Shown: in pieces, positions 4,983 through 11,432 of the stretch
Layout of the letters: every line of letters begins with the position of its first letter
How positions within the stretch are numbered: position 1 is the stretch's first letter
Virus record (IMG/VR): IMGVR_UViG_3300042433_000099
Coordinates: 1 to 20,295 of that record
Origin: a virus
Direction: 5' to 3' (one strand)
Length of the DNA stretch: 20,295 bases
Position numbers and translations under genes: made by a program
Notes under the pieces: generated by a model
Seen by the model: only the letters and a program-made list of their open reading frames with translations
Told to the model about the DNA's origin: nothing
Databases searched by the model: none

Positions 4983-5248
4983 ACAACGTGGCTTCCAGTT
5001 TCATACGCTAGGCACTTTTCAATTGTCCGAACATGTACCCCGTATTGCTTCGCTAAGGCTTCATTGCTCAGGTTGTCTCGGATGTGCTTTCGTAGGTTCT
5101 CACGCTGTTTTGCTGCGCTGCGGATTGAAACAATGTCTAGGTCTAGCAGCTTGGTTTGCGGTAGGTCTTGGCCACGAGGGGCCATAGAGCGAGCGCGGGA
5201 AAGGTATTCCCCACGCTCTAACCGCTTTTCAGGGCGGTGGGCTTTCAT
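4979..5248 (-). CDS. Helix-turn-helix protein between methylase and zinc-ribbon genes
   Basis: An 89-residue basic protein. The N-terminus is rich in Arg and Lys (MKAHRPEKRLERGEYLSRAR), the middle contains LPQTKLLDLDIVSIRSAAKQ, and the C-terminus has LSNEALAKQYGVHVRTIEKC (residues about 60-79), a clear helix-turn-helix of the resolvase/sigma-like type. A similar protein appears in phages of related hosts, though no function is established. It probably binds DNA. It is coupled by ATGA overlaps to the methyltransferase upstream and the zinc-ribbon gene downstream. Confidence 0.7.
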   Translation of the reverse strand: MKAHRPEKRLERGEYLSRARSMAPRGQDLPQTKLLDLDIVSIRSAAKQRENLRKHIRDNLSNEALAKQYGVHVRTIEKCLAYETGSHVV

Positions 5249-6285
5249 TCCATGTCTTCCAGTTCGATCAAGGATTCTTGCTTGAACACTTGGCCGGTTT
5301 CGAACCGCTTAGACGCCAGTTCAAGATTGATCTTGGCTTGTTTGAAGTAGCTGTCTTTCAGTTCGATGCCGATAGCCTTGCGACCCATAGAAACGGGGCT
5401 ATAAACCTCGGAGCCTACGCCCATAAATGGAGTCAGAACAACCTCGCCTTCATTGCTGTAAAGTTCCACAATGCGGTCAATTACGTCTAGTTGCAGCGGG
5501 TGGACGTGCTTTTCGTCGTCTTCCTCGCGTGAATCGCGGAAGGGCAACACGTTGTCAATGCGAATGTCATCCCAAACACTGGAGGCGTATCGCTGCCAGA
5601 TGTAGTGCGACAATTTGTTGCTCTTGGGGTCTTTGTGGTCAGCAAAATTGCTTTGCAGGTATGCCCACAATTCTTCCTCAGTGAACTTGGTTTCGTTTGC
5701 ATTGTTAAAAGCTCGGAGAATGTTCGGGAGAATCGGAGTCTCGCCAAAGTAACGGCTCAAACCATGCGGGTGAGTGACTGGCACCTCACTGTCGCCCTTC
5801 TTGGTCAGGATAAGCATGTAATCAGGCATTGCCGTGAAGCATTGGGTAGAGTCCTCGACAATCAGCTTGTGCATCAGGCTCTTGACCATTGTTCGCATAC
5901 GCACCTTCAATGGCTCCTTCCAAATAGTGATGCGGTTGCGGTACTGAAAACCGTACTTCTCGTGCAGTCGGATAATTTCATGGGGAAAGTCCCACAACCT
6001 GCAGGCATTGTCAAAAACATCGGTGCAATGCACAGCGGTAATGCGACCGGGCTTTGTCACTCGGGCGATGTGCGCAATCAGGAATTCGTACTGCTCTAAA
6101 AATTGCTCTTTGCTCTCGCAGTTGGAAAAATCGCGTTCGCTTGAGCTGTAGTTATACAAACCCGCAAACGGGGGGGAGTACACCGACAGGTCAACAGAGT
6201 TATCCGGCAGTGTTGGCAATACCTCCATGCAATCGGAGTTGTAAATGGCGTATTGGGGGGTGATGATCTGGTCTTTGGTTTTCAT
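5245..6285 (-). CDS. DNA methyltransferase (N6-adenine or N4-cytosine, beta-type order)
   Basis: A 346-residue amino-methyltransferase. Catalytic motif IV appears first as SPPF (residues 37-40), the S-adenosylmethionine-binding motif I last as FMGVGS (287-292), preceded by HPLQ (262-265) and followed by GIEL (306-309). This order is that of the beta class. SPPF differs from the usual DPPY or SPPY, so the modified base (m6A or m4C) is uncertain. Its target is not predictable. It overlaps the helicase gene as ATGA, which suggests joint expression. Possible roles are protection from host restriction or marking phage DNA. No restriction endonuclease is seen nearby. Confidence 0.85.
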   Translation of the reverse strand: MKTKDQIITPQYAIYNSDCMEVLPTLPDNSVDLSVYSPPFAGLYNYSSSERDFSNCESKEQFLEQYEFLIAHIARVTKPGRITAVHCTDVFDNACRLWDFPHEIIRLHEKYGFQYRNRITIWKEPLKVRMRTMVKSLMHKLIVEDSTQCFTAMPDYMLILTKKGDSEVPVTHPHGLSRYFGETPILPNILRAFNNANETKFTEEELWAYLQSNFADHKDPKSNKLSHYIWQRYASSVWDDIRIDNVLPFRDSREEDDEKHVHPLQLDVIDRIVELYSNEGEVVLTPFMGVGSEVYSPVSMGRKAIGIELKDSYFKQAKINLELASKRFETGQVFKQESLIELEDME

Positions 6286-7652
6286 TTGAGGAACTCGGGA
6301 AGTTGAACAGTTTGTGTAAATTGCTTGGTAGAGAAACTAAAGTCGCGGTTAGCGGCTTGTACTAGGTTGCCATATAGCTCGATGGCTTTCTGTGTCTTTT
6401 GCTCTAGAGCTTCTAGGACACGCTCTTGGCCTTCGCTGATAACCATGTCACAAGTGACTTCGGACTTTTGTCCAAAGCGCCAGAACCGGCGAATTGCTTG
6501 GTAATACTGCTCATAGCTCCATGTTGGGAAAAATACCGTATGGTTGCAGTGTTGCCAGTTCAAGCCCATGCTGGTCATCTTGGCCTTGGTAATCAGTCGT
6601 TTGATCTCGCCTTGAGCGAATGCGACCAATATTTCTTCCTTCTTGTCGATAGACATCCCTCCAATGATTTCCACGGCGTCATGGTCTAGCGTTGCAAGTA
6701 GTGCGCTTTCCTCGTTCAAGTTGCACCAGTAAACCGAAGTCTTACCGCTGGCCAACTGTGCAGCACGTTCGCAACGTTCCTTCACCGTGAGCTTTTGCTC
6801 TTCGCGCACTTCGGTCATCGTCTTCGCTGGCATAGAGAACAAAGAATCTTGACCATCAATGCACCACGTAGCCTCATTCTGTACCATGTGCTTTTGGACG
6901 TGCAATTGGGGTAAACGATAATTGTCATCGCTGAAACCTAGGTCAGATGGCTTTTTGACCATGACCGACCATTGATTGACCCATGCAAAAAAATCACGCT
7001 CGGCATGTGGCTTTAGGTAGAACTTTTCGCCTATGTTGCGATTGTTGCTGTCCACGCTGTTCTGATTCGATTTAAAGAATTTGGTCAGCATGTCCATGTA
7101 ACCCATATACCCCAATGCCTCGGAGCTGTTGCCAAGCTCAATGAAGTCGTTAGGGCTAGGGGTAGCGGTTGACAGGAACCTATAAGGCACCCGCTTGATA
7201 AACGCCACGATCTGGTCGCGTGTCTTGCCTGCAAAGTTTTTCAGGATAGACGATTCGTCCAGCATCACGCACACGAAGTCATCAGGGTTTAACAGGTGCA
7301 AGCGTTCATAGTTGCAGACTGTGATTTTCTTGGTGATGGTACCGTCTTTGCTGTGGGCAATGTCAGACACGCCAATGCGCTCGGCTTCGTTGATAAACTG
7401 AAACGCCACAGCCAAAGGGGTTAGGATAAGAACCCGCTTATTGGTATGTCGCACAATGTTTTCAGCGATTACAACCTGCATCAAGGTCTTGCCAAGACCG
7501 GTGTCCGCAAACATGCCAATACGACCCTTACGCACGGCCTTTGTGATTACATGCTCTTGAAAGTCAAAAGCACTGTCTGGCATCCATACGGGGTCAAACC
7601 CGTAATTTCCCGTGCTGTGCGTCTTGCTTCGTAAAAAATCCTCGTAGTTCAT
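6282..7652 (-). CDS. SNF2-like superfamily 2 helicase/ATPase
   Basis: A 456-residue helicase. Walker A is ADTGLGKT (residues 49-56), motif II is LDES (131-134) in place of DEAH, motif III is STATP (161-165), and motif VI is QAIRRFWRFGQ (385-395); NWQHCN (365-370) lies in the second RecA-like domain. These are the SNF2/SSO1653-type signatures common in phage genomes. It is an ATP-driven DNA translocase, perhaps in replication or recombination. Adjacent genes for a methyltransferase and an HTH protein resemble modification-linked helicase sets, although no nuclease is present. The start overlaps the upstream stop as TAATG. Confidence 0.9.
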   Translation of the reverse strand: MNYEDFLRSKTHSTGNYGFDPVWMPDSAFDFQEHVITKAVRKGRIGMFADTGLGKTLMQVVIAENIVRHTNKRVLILTPLAVAFQFINEAERIGVSDIAHSKDGTITKKITVCNYERLHLLNPDDFVCVMLDESSILKNFAGKTRDQIVAFIKRVPYRFLSTATPSPNDFIELGNSSEALGYMGYMDMLTKFFKSNQNSVDSNNRNIGEKFYLKPHAERDFFAWVNQWSVMVKKPSDLGFSDDNYRLPQLHVQKHMVQNEATWCIDGQDSLFSMPAKTMTEVREEQKLTVKERCERAAQLASGKTSVYWCNLNEESALLATLDHDAVEIIGGMSIDKKEEILVAFAQGEIKRLITKAKMTSMGLNWQHCNHTVFFPTWSYEQYYQAIRRFWRFGQKSEVTCDMVISEGQERVLEALEQKTQKAIELYGNLVQAANRDFSFSTKQFTQTVQLPEFLK

Positions 7653-7996
7653 TAGCAGCTCACTCCCTTAGATTTAATATGCGAATGGTCAGACCCCGGA
7701 CGATAGAACGGCGGCTGATGCTCACCGTCTCCGGTGCGATACGTTCCGCGCCCTACGACGTATTGACGCGCCCCTGCAAGGTCTTTCTGGTCTAGCACGT
7801 TGCGGCCCATCATTGTGATGTGGTAAGCCTGCTCTGCCTCGAAACAGTAGCCAGCCTCTACCAACTGAGCAAGCCAGCCGTTAAGAACGTCAGGGTGCAG
7901 TGGTGTGCGGCGGTCACCGTGGGTGAAGTAGTGCGCTTTGCGGGGGGATTGCGCGATTGCTGTGAGCATTGTGCGCAGACGTTCGTTCAGTTTCAT
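7652..7996 (-). CDS. Hypothetical winged-helix-like early protein (114 aa)
   Basis: A 114-residue protein starting MKLNERLRTMLTAIAQSPRK. The first 70 residues (VLNGWLAQLVEAGYCFEAEQ, then AYHITMMGRNVLDQ) fit a winged-helix pattern of the type seen in MarR-like and related small regulators. The C-terminus is polar (GDGEHQPPFYRPGSDHSHIK). Family not identified. The ATG at 7994-7996 has GGAG five bases upstream, so I prefer it to the GTG at 8063-8065. It is the first gene of the leftward operon and sits next to the divergent control region, where a regulator would be expected. Confidence 0.6.
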   Translation of the reverse strand: MKLNERLRTMLTAIAQSPRKAHYFTHGDRRTPLHPDVLNGWLAQLVEAGYCFEAEQAYHITMMGRNVLDQKDLAGARQYVVGRGTYRTGDGEHQPPFYRPGSDHSHIKSKGVSC

Positions 7997-8052
7997 GGTC
8001 GCTCCGTTGTTAAAGAGGCTTGAATCATTGCATAGATTTTTGTGAATTGGCA

Positions 8053-8075
8053 CTAGGGTAAACACCTATATGCAA
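8053..8075 (+). repeat. Repeated boundary element, plus copy A
   Basis: The core AGGGTAAACACCTATATGCA begins two bases into this interval, after CT. The first 17 bases, beginning CTAGGGTAAACACC, are identical to the copy at 10346. It runs directly into the ATG of the leader frame at 8070. Confidence 0.65.
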
Positions 8076-8129
8076 GCATTTATTTATGCTAGACAATTCA
8101 TCCATCAACAAACCGGAGCGACTAAATGA
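8070..8129 (+). CDS. Possible 19-aa leader peptide
   Basis: A 19-codon frame MQAFIYARQFIHQQTGATK whose TGA overlaps the ATG of the next gene as ATGA. It starts immediately after a repeated element. AGGG lies eleven bases before its ATG. It could be a translated leader that couples ribosomes to the first rightward gene, or the element could be a promoter, in which case the frame would not be transcribed. Only the overlap geometry supports it. Confidence 0.3.
   Translation: MQAFIYARQFIHQQTGATK
8075..8090. promoter_or_regulatory. Inverted repeat in the control region
   Basis: AGCAT at 8075-8079 and ATGCT at 8086-8090 form a perfect five-base inverted repeat around TTATTT. The size and position fit an operator half-site pair, with no direct proof. 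Confidence 0.3.
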
Positions 8130-8419
8130 GCCACCACCTAGACACCATCAACCAAGCATTCGCAGCGATTGGCAAAGTACCTTTTGAGTCTTTGAGCCTG
8201 CCGCACATCAGCTACCGCAACAACATCGGCGGCAAGCTGTCCCGATACCCCATGCGTGAAGTGTTTGAGGACTACGCTCAAGAAACTGCGGCTATGAATG
8301 CGTTTATTGCCATGCTGGAAAAAAGCACATGCCCATTAGTGCAGGCTTACAAGGAAACTGTGCAGGCTTGCTTTGTTGCGCAGAATTTGGAAGAACTGGA
8401 AATGCGGGAGGGAGCATGA
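8126..8419 (+). CDS. Hypothetical protein, first gene of rightward block
   Basis: A 97-residue protein starting MSHHLDTINQAFAAIGKVPF. The N-terminal helix is followed by SLSLPHISYRNNIGGKLSRY, then a long helical segment to the acidic C-terminus. GGAG lies seven bases before the ATG. It ends at an ATGA overlap with the next gene. No family recognised; as the leading gene of a block dedicated to recombination it may be an early regulator or host-modifying factor, which is inference only. Confidence 0.65.
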   Translation: MSHHLDTINQAFAAIGKVPFESLSLPHISYRNNIGGKLSRYPMREVFEDYAQETAAMNAFIAMLEKSTCPLVQAYKETVQACFVAQNLEELEMREGA

Positions 8420-8628
8420 AAGATCAAAAATTAACAGATTGGTTTCCGGCAGAAGTAAAGCCTGTGCGGAAAGGCGTCTATCAAACAATGGTGCCAGATG
8501 GAACATTTTTCTTCAATGAGTTTGACGGAGAAGACTGGATGTATGGGAACTTTGATTGTGTAAAAGCTAAATGTCGTAAAGTTTTGCCAATGCGTCTTTT
8601 GAAACAATGGCGAGGGCTTAAGAAATGA
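8416..8628 (+). CDS. Hypothetical small protein (70 aa)
   Basis: A 70-residue protein starting MKDQKLTDWFPAEVKPVRKG. It contains VYQTMVPDGTFFFNEFDGED and a basic tail (LKQWRGLKK). The combination WFP...VKPVRKGVY...FFNEFDG matches a known small phage protein pattern of beta strands with exposed aromatic residues; I know no function for it. The start overlaps the upstream TGA and the end overlaps the next ATG, both as ATGA, and a GGGAGG stretch lies just before the start. Confidence 0.65.
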   Translation: MKDQKLTDWFPAEVKPVRKGVYQTMVPDGTFFFNEFDGEDWMYGNFDCVKAKCRKVLPMRLLKQWRGLKK

Positions 8629-8714
8629 AATACATCCGTCAATATTTGATTTACCGCCGCGCCGGATTTACGGTGCTTAACTCTCTGAAACGTGCTTACA
8701 AGGTGTGGAAATGA
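8625..8714 (+). CDS. Basic micro-protein (29 aa)
   Basis: A 29-residue frame MKYIRQYLIYRRAGFTVLNS followed by LKRAYKVWK. It is rich in Arg, Lys and aromatic residues and should form one amphipathic helix or a helix-turn-helix of two. ATGA overlaps at both ends place it in the coupled chain, and its end carries the ribosome-binding site of the ERF gene. Short proteins of this YRRAG type are, from memory, recurrent beside phage recombination genes, but I cannot give a function. Confidence 0.55.
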   Translation: MKYIRQYLIYRRAGFTVLNSLKRAYKVWK

Positions 8715-9268
8715 ACGTCTATCAAAAACTGAATGCAGCGCGGTCTGCATTTCACTCCAAACCCCTGAAAAAGTCAGGGCACAACAATTTTGCAGGCTAT
8801 GATTATTTCGAGCTTGGCGACTTCGTTATCCCTGCGCTGTCGGTGTTTGCAGAGCACGGTTTGACATCTGTTATCAGCTTTGGCGATGTGGCTTCTATGA
8901 CCATCGTAAACAATGACAAGCCAGAAGAAACCATTGTTATCACTTCGCCCATGTCTGAGGCCAATTTAAAGGGGTGCCACGCTGTCCAAAACCTCGGGGC
9001 AGTACAAACATACCTTCGCCGCTATTTGTGGGTTGCAGCGCTTGAGATCATCGAGCATGATGGTCTGAACATGACGCAATCAGAAGGAAAGCAAAGCGGG
9101 TTTGATGTGCTGGAGGCTTTGGACTTGGTAGAGGCTTCGCTTACCTTGGAAGGATTGGAGAAGGTATGGAAAGAACAAAGCACAAAGGCTCGAAAGGCTC
9201 AGAATCGCGGGGGATATGACGCACTTATGGCCGCAGTGAATGATAAGAAAGCGGTGTTGTCAAAATGA
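8711..9268 (+). CDS. erf: ERF-family single-strand annealing protein
   Basis: A 185-residue protein starting MNVYQKLNAARSAFHSKPLK. The ERF-family signature is clear: KKSGHNNFAGYDYFELGDFV (residues about 20-39) and NLGAVQTYLRRYLWVAALEI (residues about 95-114), followed by EHDGLN. ERF proteins anneal complementary single-stranded DNA and form rings in phage recombination. The C-terminal part is helical and probably binds partners such as SSB. The ATG at 8711-8713 fits the ATGA overlap and has AAGG seven bases upstream; a GTG two codons earlier is not needed. It is paired with the nuclease downstream. Confidence 0.9.
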   Translation: MNVYQKLNAARSAFHSKPLKKSGHNNFAGYDYFELGDFVIPALSVFAEHGLTSVISFGDVASMTIVNNDKPEETIVITSPMSEANLKGCHAVQNLGAVQTYLRRYLWVAALEIIEHDGLNMTQSEGKQSGFDVLEALDLVEASLTLEGLEKVWKEQSTKARKAQNRGGYDALMAAVNDKKAVLSK

Positions 9269-9897
9269 AGATTTTTCGAGCCTCTAGCATTGGAAAGCTG
9301 ATGACGGAGCCTAAATCCAAAGCGGAAGGCCCGTTATCAACTGGTGCCAAAACCTACATTCGAGAACTAGCTGCTCAGGAAATTCTAGGAATTGACTTTC
9401 ATGTGTCAAGCAAGCCTATGCAAAAAGGCATTGAATGCGAGGAAACGGCCATTCAGCTATTGAATAACGTGCGTGGCATCTGGCTAGTAAAAAACACAGA
9501 GCGCCGAATGCTTAACGGCATCACAGGGGAATGCGATTTGTTTGATGAAGTGAACAAGCGCGGACACGACATCAAATGTTCATGGTCTGCGGCCACGTTT
9601 CCCATCCTACCTATGGACTGCGAGGACAAGCTCTACGAATGGCAAATGAGGGCCTATATGATGCTTTGGGATGCTCAGGAATGGAGCGTTGACTATTGCC
9701 TAGTCGATACGCCCGAGCACCTGATTGGCTACGAACCCGCAGAAATGCACGTTTTTTGGCACATTCCCGAAAAACACAGGGTGACAAGCTGGAAAGTAAT
9801 GCGCGATGAGGAAAAAGAAAAGCGCATGATTGAGAAGGTCGGACAAGCTCGGGAATATTACGCGCAAGTCATCGAGGAATTTAACGCAACTCACTAA
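9265..9897 (+). CDS. YqaJ-like PD-(D/E)XK exonuclease
   Basis: A 210-residue nuclease starting MKIFRASSIGKLMTEP. Catalytic pattern: KGIECEE (residues 54-60), GECDLFD (88-94, D91), HDIKCSW (101-107, D102 and K104) and YEWQMRAYMM (124-133, Q127). This is the lambda-exonuclease/YqaJ arrangement. It should resect double-stranded ends to expose single strands for the annealing protein encoded just upstream, with which it overlaps as ATGA. Together with the SSB it forms a complete single-strand-annealing set. All key residues appear intact. Confidence 0.9.
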   Translation: MKIFRASSIGKLMTEPKSKAEGPLSTGAKTYIRELAAQEILGIDFHVSSKPMQKGIECEETAIQLLNNVRGIWLVKNTERRMLNGITGECDLFDEVNKRGHDIKCSWSAATFPILPMDCEDKLYEWQMRAYMMLWDAQEWSVDYCLVDTPEHLIGYEPAEMHVFWHIPEKHRVTSWKVMRDEEKEKRMIEKVGQAREYYAQVIEEFNATH

Positions 9898-9906
9898 GGA
9901 AAGAAA

Positions 9907-10344
9907 ATGAATAACATCACAGTAGCCGGTCAACTTGGACGCGATGCAGAATTGCGCTACATGCCAAACGGTGACGCCGTTGCTAACTTTAGCGTGGCAG
10001 ATTCTCAGGGCAAAGACAAGCCTACTATCTGGTGGAATTGCCAGCTATTTGGAAAACGCGCCGAATCGTTGTCACAGTACCTGACCAAAGGCATGTCCGT
10101 AACGGTGACAGGAAACATCACGCAGCGCACCTATACCGACAAGCAAGGCGCTGAAAAGGTTAGCACCGAAGTTCGTGTCGCTGACGTAGCGTTGCAAGGT
10201 GGCCGCAAAGATGACCAATCAGAACAACGTCAAGCACCACAGCAACGCGCACCGGCTCCGAGACAAGCTCCAGCACCGCGCCAAGCGCCACGAGGCTCAC
10301 AGGGTAGCGGGTTCGATGACATGGACTCAGAAATACCTTTCTGA
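9907..10344 (+). CDS. ssb: Single-stranded DNA-binding protein
   Basis: A 145-residue SSB. Residues 1-103 are the OB fold (MNNITVAGQLGRDAELRYMP; WWNCQLFGKRAESLSQYLTK; VTGNITQRTYTDKQG), residues 104-135 are a Gln/Pro/Ala/Arg linker with APAPRQ repeats, and the tail ends DMDSEIPF, the acidic tip that recruits other proteins. It protects single-stranded DNA during replication and annealing. AAGGA lies six bases upstream of the ATG. Unlike most neighbours it does not overlap the upstream gene, which suggests independent, higher expression. Confidence 0.95.
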   Translation: MNNITVAGQLGRDAELRYMPNGDAVANFSVADSQGKDKPTIWWNCQLFGKRAESLSQYLTKGMSVTVTGNITQRTYTDKQGAEKVSTEVRVADVALQGGRKDDQSEQRQAPQQRAPAPRQAPAPRQAPRGSQGSGFDDMDSEIPF

Positions 10345-10345
10345 T

Positions 10346-10366
10346 CTAGGGTAAACACCTATGCAA
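10346..10366 (+). repeat. Repeated boundary element, plus copy B
   Basis: CTAGGGTAAACACCTAT, followed by GCAA, lies one base after the ssb stop. The first 17 bases match 8053-8069 exactly; two bases (AT) before GCAA are missing here. The ATG of the following small gene lies inside it. Confidence 0.65.
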
Positions 10367-10525
10367 ATCATGACGCAACGGTTATATGATTTCCTTGAGG
10401 ATGTGAAAGCAAACATCACTCATACGGAAACAATCGCGGCATTGAGGGCAATTGCCCTTGATGCTCTATTACTCGCACAGGAGCTAGAAAATGCACAAAC
10501 ACGATCTGATAGTGATGAAAGCTAG
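10361..10525 (+). CDS. Hypothetical small helical protein (54 aa)
   Basis: A 54-residue protein starting MQIMTQRLYDFLEDVKANIT, then an Ala/Leu-rich helical region (TIAALRAIALDALLLAQELE) and a short polar tail. It is probably a small helical bundle. Its first ATG lies within the repeated element, where AGGG could act as a ribosome site nine bases upstream; a second in-frame ATG three codons later is possible. The following membrane peptide starts inside its 3' end and uses its GGAG as a ribosome site. No function known. Confidence 0.55.
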   Translation: MQIMTQRLYDFLEDVKANITHTETIAALRAIALDALLLAQELENAQTRSDSDES

Positions 10526-10571
10526 TTTTATCGCTGGATTTGCTTTGGCGGTTATTTTGGTATGGTGCTGA
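10491..10571 (+). CDS. Small membrane peptide (26 aa)
   Basis: A 26-residue frame MHKHDLIVMKASFIAGFALA and then VILVWC. One transmembrane helix covers residues about 11-26. A strong AGGAG lies seven bases before the ATG, good support for such a short gene. It overlaps the previous gene by 35 bases and the next by 10. It is one of several micro-membrane peptides in the early regions; a role in membrane modification or superinfection control is possible but unproven. Confidence 0.5.
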   Translation: MHKHDLIVMKASFIAGFALAVILVWC

Positions 10572-10705
10572 AATGGTGTGCGGTGTGCGGCAAGAAAACC
10601 GAAGGGCCGCACATTCTCAAATTTGTTTTAGGCGGTAGGGCTTTGGTTTGCAAGTCTCACGGCTTGGCTAGGTCAGCGCAGAATCTATTGAGGGGTAAGA
10701 AATGA
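10562..10705 (+). CDS. Cys-rich zinc-binding-like protein (47 aa)
   Basis: A 47-residue protein with MVLKWCAVCGKKTEG at the N-terminus and VCKSHGLAR near the end, giving CxxC (residues 6, 9) and CxxH (30, 33), a plausible treble-clef zinc site. The tail is basic (NLLRGKK). Start is set by the first ATG, which overlaps the membrane peptide gene; the ribosome site is weak and coupling is likely. The stop overlaps the next ATG as ATGA. DNA or RNA binding is possible. Confidence 0.55.
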   Translation: MVLKWCAVCGKKTEGPHILKFVLGGRALVCKSHGLARSAQNLLRGKK

Positions 10706-11028
10706 CAAAGCGCGTTACAAAGCAAGAGGCTGAGGACTTCATTCGTTCTTATCACGGTCGCACACTTATTGCAATAATGAATGGAAACGCAAAAGAGGCG
10801 CGTCAGTTAGGAATAACTTATAAAAAAATGAACAAAATCTATGATGAGATTGTTCAAAAAGAATTAGAAAAACCGTTCACAGATGAAGTGTCTAAGTTTA
10901 TGAAAGAAAACCCAGATGCCGAAAGCGTTAGAGATGAAATGGCTAATCTGTTAGAGAATGGTTCGGCAAACACTCTACATGACGCTTTTCTTAAGGCAAT
11001 GATTGGGAAAGCATTGGACAGCGCTTAA
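10702..11028 (+). CDS. Hypothetical protein, end of rightward block
   Basis: A 108-residue, highly charged, helical protein starting MTKRVTKQEAEDFIRSYHGR. Segments YKKMNKIYDEIVQKELEKPF and VRDEMANLLENGSANTLHDA are typical of a helical bundle. AEDFIRSYHGRTLIAIMNGN, ARQLGITYKKM could suggest a helix-turn-helix (residues 30-45), which is a weak resemblance. The TAA stop shares its bases with the stop of the convergent holin gene. It has more A/T-rich codons than its neighbours. No function assigned. Confidence 0.6.
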   Translation: MTKRVTKQEAEDFIRSYHGRTLIAIMNGNAKEARQLGITYKKMNKIYDEIVQKELEKPFTDEVSKFMKENPDAESVRDEMANLLENGSANTLHDAFLKAMIGKALDSA

Positions 11029-11432
11029 GCACGGGCCTGCCCGTTCAGCTTCTCGATTGTTCGCAAACCTCCAAGTCCAAGCATCCCCATTAAAACAGGA
11101 AGCATCTCGGTAAGGTCTGCGGGGCGTAGGTCTAGCGTGTGTCCAGCGATTAGCAAGCCAGCTTTTACAGCGGGTAAGCCAATCCAATTCCAAGCGCATG
11201 CCATGCCGCAAACCCATCCAATGAATGGGCGCCAGCCTGAAACAAAGACGGATGCGCTTTTAGCTTCCTCTTTGTTCACTTCCATTTGTCCGGTGATAAT
11301 GGCTAGATCGCCGGATTGCTGCATTTTGAGTAGTTCCAGCTTTGCTGCATCGCGTTGGGCTGGGTCAGGCCATAGACGGTCAATCAGTTTGCCGCCAATG
11401 TCTAAAACTGCGCTTAGTGGGTCGAGTGCCAT
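11025..11432 (-). CDS. Three-TM holin (GTA_holin_3TM type)
   Basis: A 135-residue membrane protein. Residues 1-55 form a charged cytoplasmic segment (MALDPLSAVLDIGGKLIDRL, DPAQRDAAKLELLKMQQ), then SGWRPFIGWVCGMACAWNWI (residues 65-84) and PAVKAGLLIAG (87-97) form one or two helices, and LPVLMGMLGLGGL (111-123) another. The SGWRPFIGW motif is diagnostic of the three-TM holin family. It should make the inner-membrane hole that releases the endolysin. It is coupled to the endolysin gene upstream by a TAATG overlap. Its 3' end overlaps the convergent gene by four bases. Confidence 0.85.
   Translation of the reverse strand: MALDPLSAVLDIGGKLIDRLWPDPAQRDAAKLELLKMQQSGDLAIITGQMEVNKEEAKSASVFVSGWRPFIGWVCGMACAWNWIGLPAVKAGLLIAGHTLDLRPADLTEMLPVLMGMLGLGGLRTIEKLNGQARA
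11031..11044 (+). terminator. Weak hairpin just after the convergent stop
   Basis: ACGGG and CCCGT flank CCTG, a five-base GC-rich stem within the holin 3' end, followed by a partly T-rich stretch without a true T-run. It might pause rightward transcripts but does not look like a strong terminator. Confidence 0.25.

Larger units (their letters stand above)
7997..8125. promoter_or_regulatory. Divergent early control region
   Basis: About 130 bases lie between the divergent leftward and rightward gene starts. It holds a copy of the repeated element (8053-8075), an imperfectly spaced inverted repeat (8075-8090) and a 19-codon leader frame. Both neighbouring genes have the same GGAGCGAC ribosome-binding context. 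I could not identify a convincing sigma70 promoter on either strand. Confidence 0.55.

Noticed and set aside
5605-6099. A 164-codon open frame on the plus strand inside the methyltransferase gene
   Set aside because: It is antisense to a gene with clear methyltransferase motifs, lacks recognisable domains, and has no ribosome site or overlap with plus-strand genes.
6899-6919. A GGGGTAAAC stretch resembling half of the repeated element
   Set aside because: It lies in the middle of the helicase gene, is on the strand opposite to transcription, and lacks the 3' half of the element.
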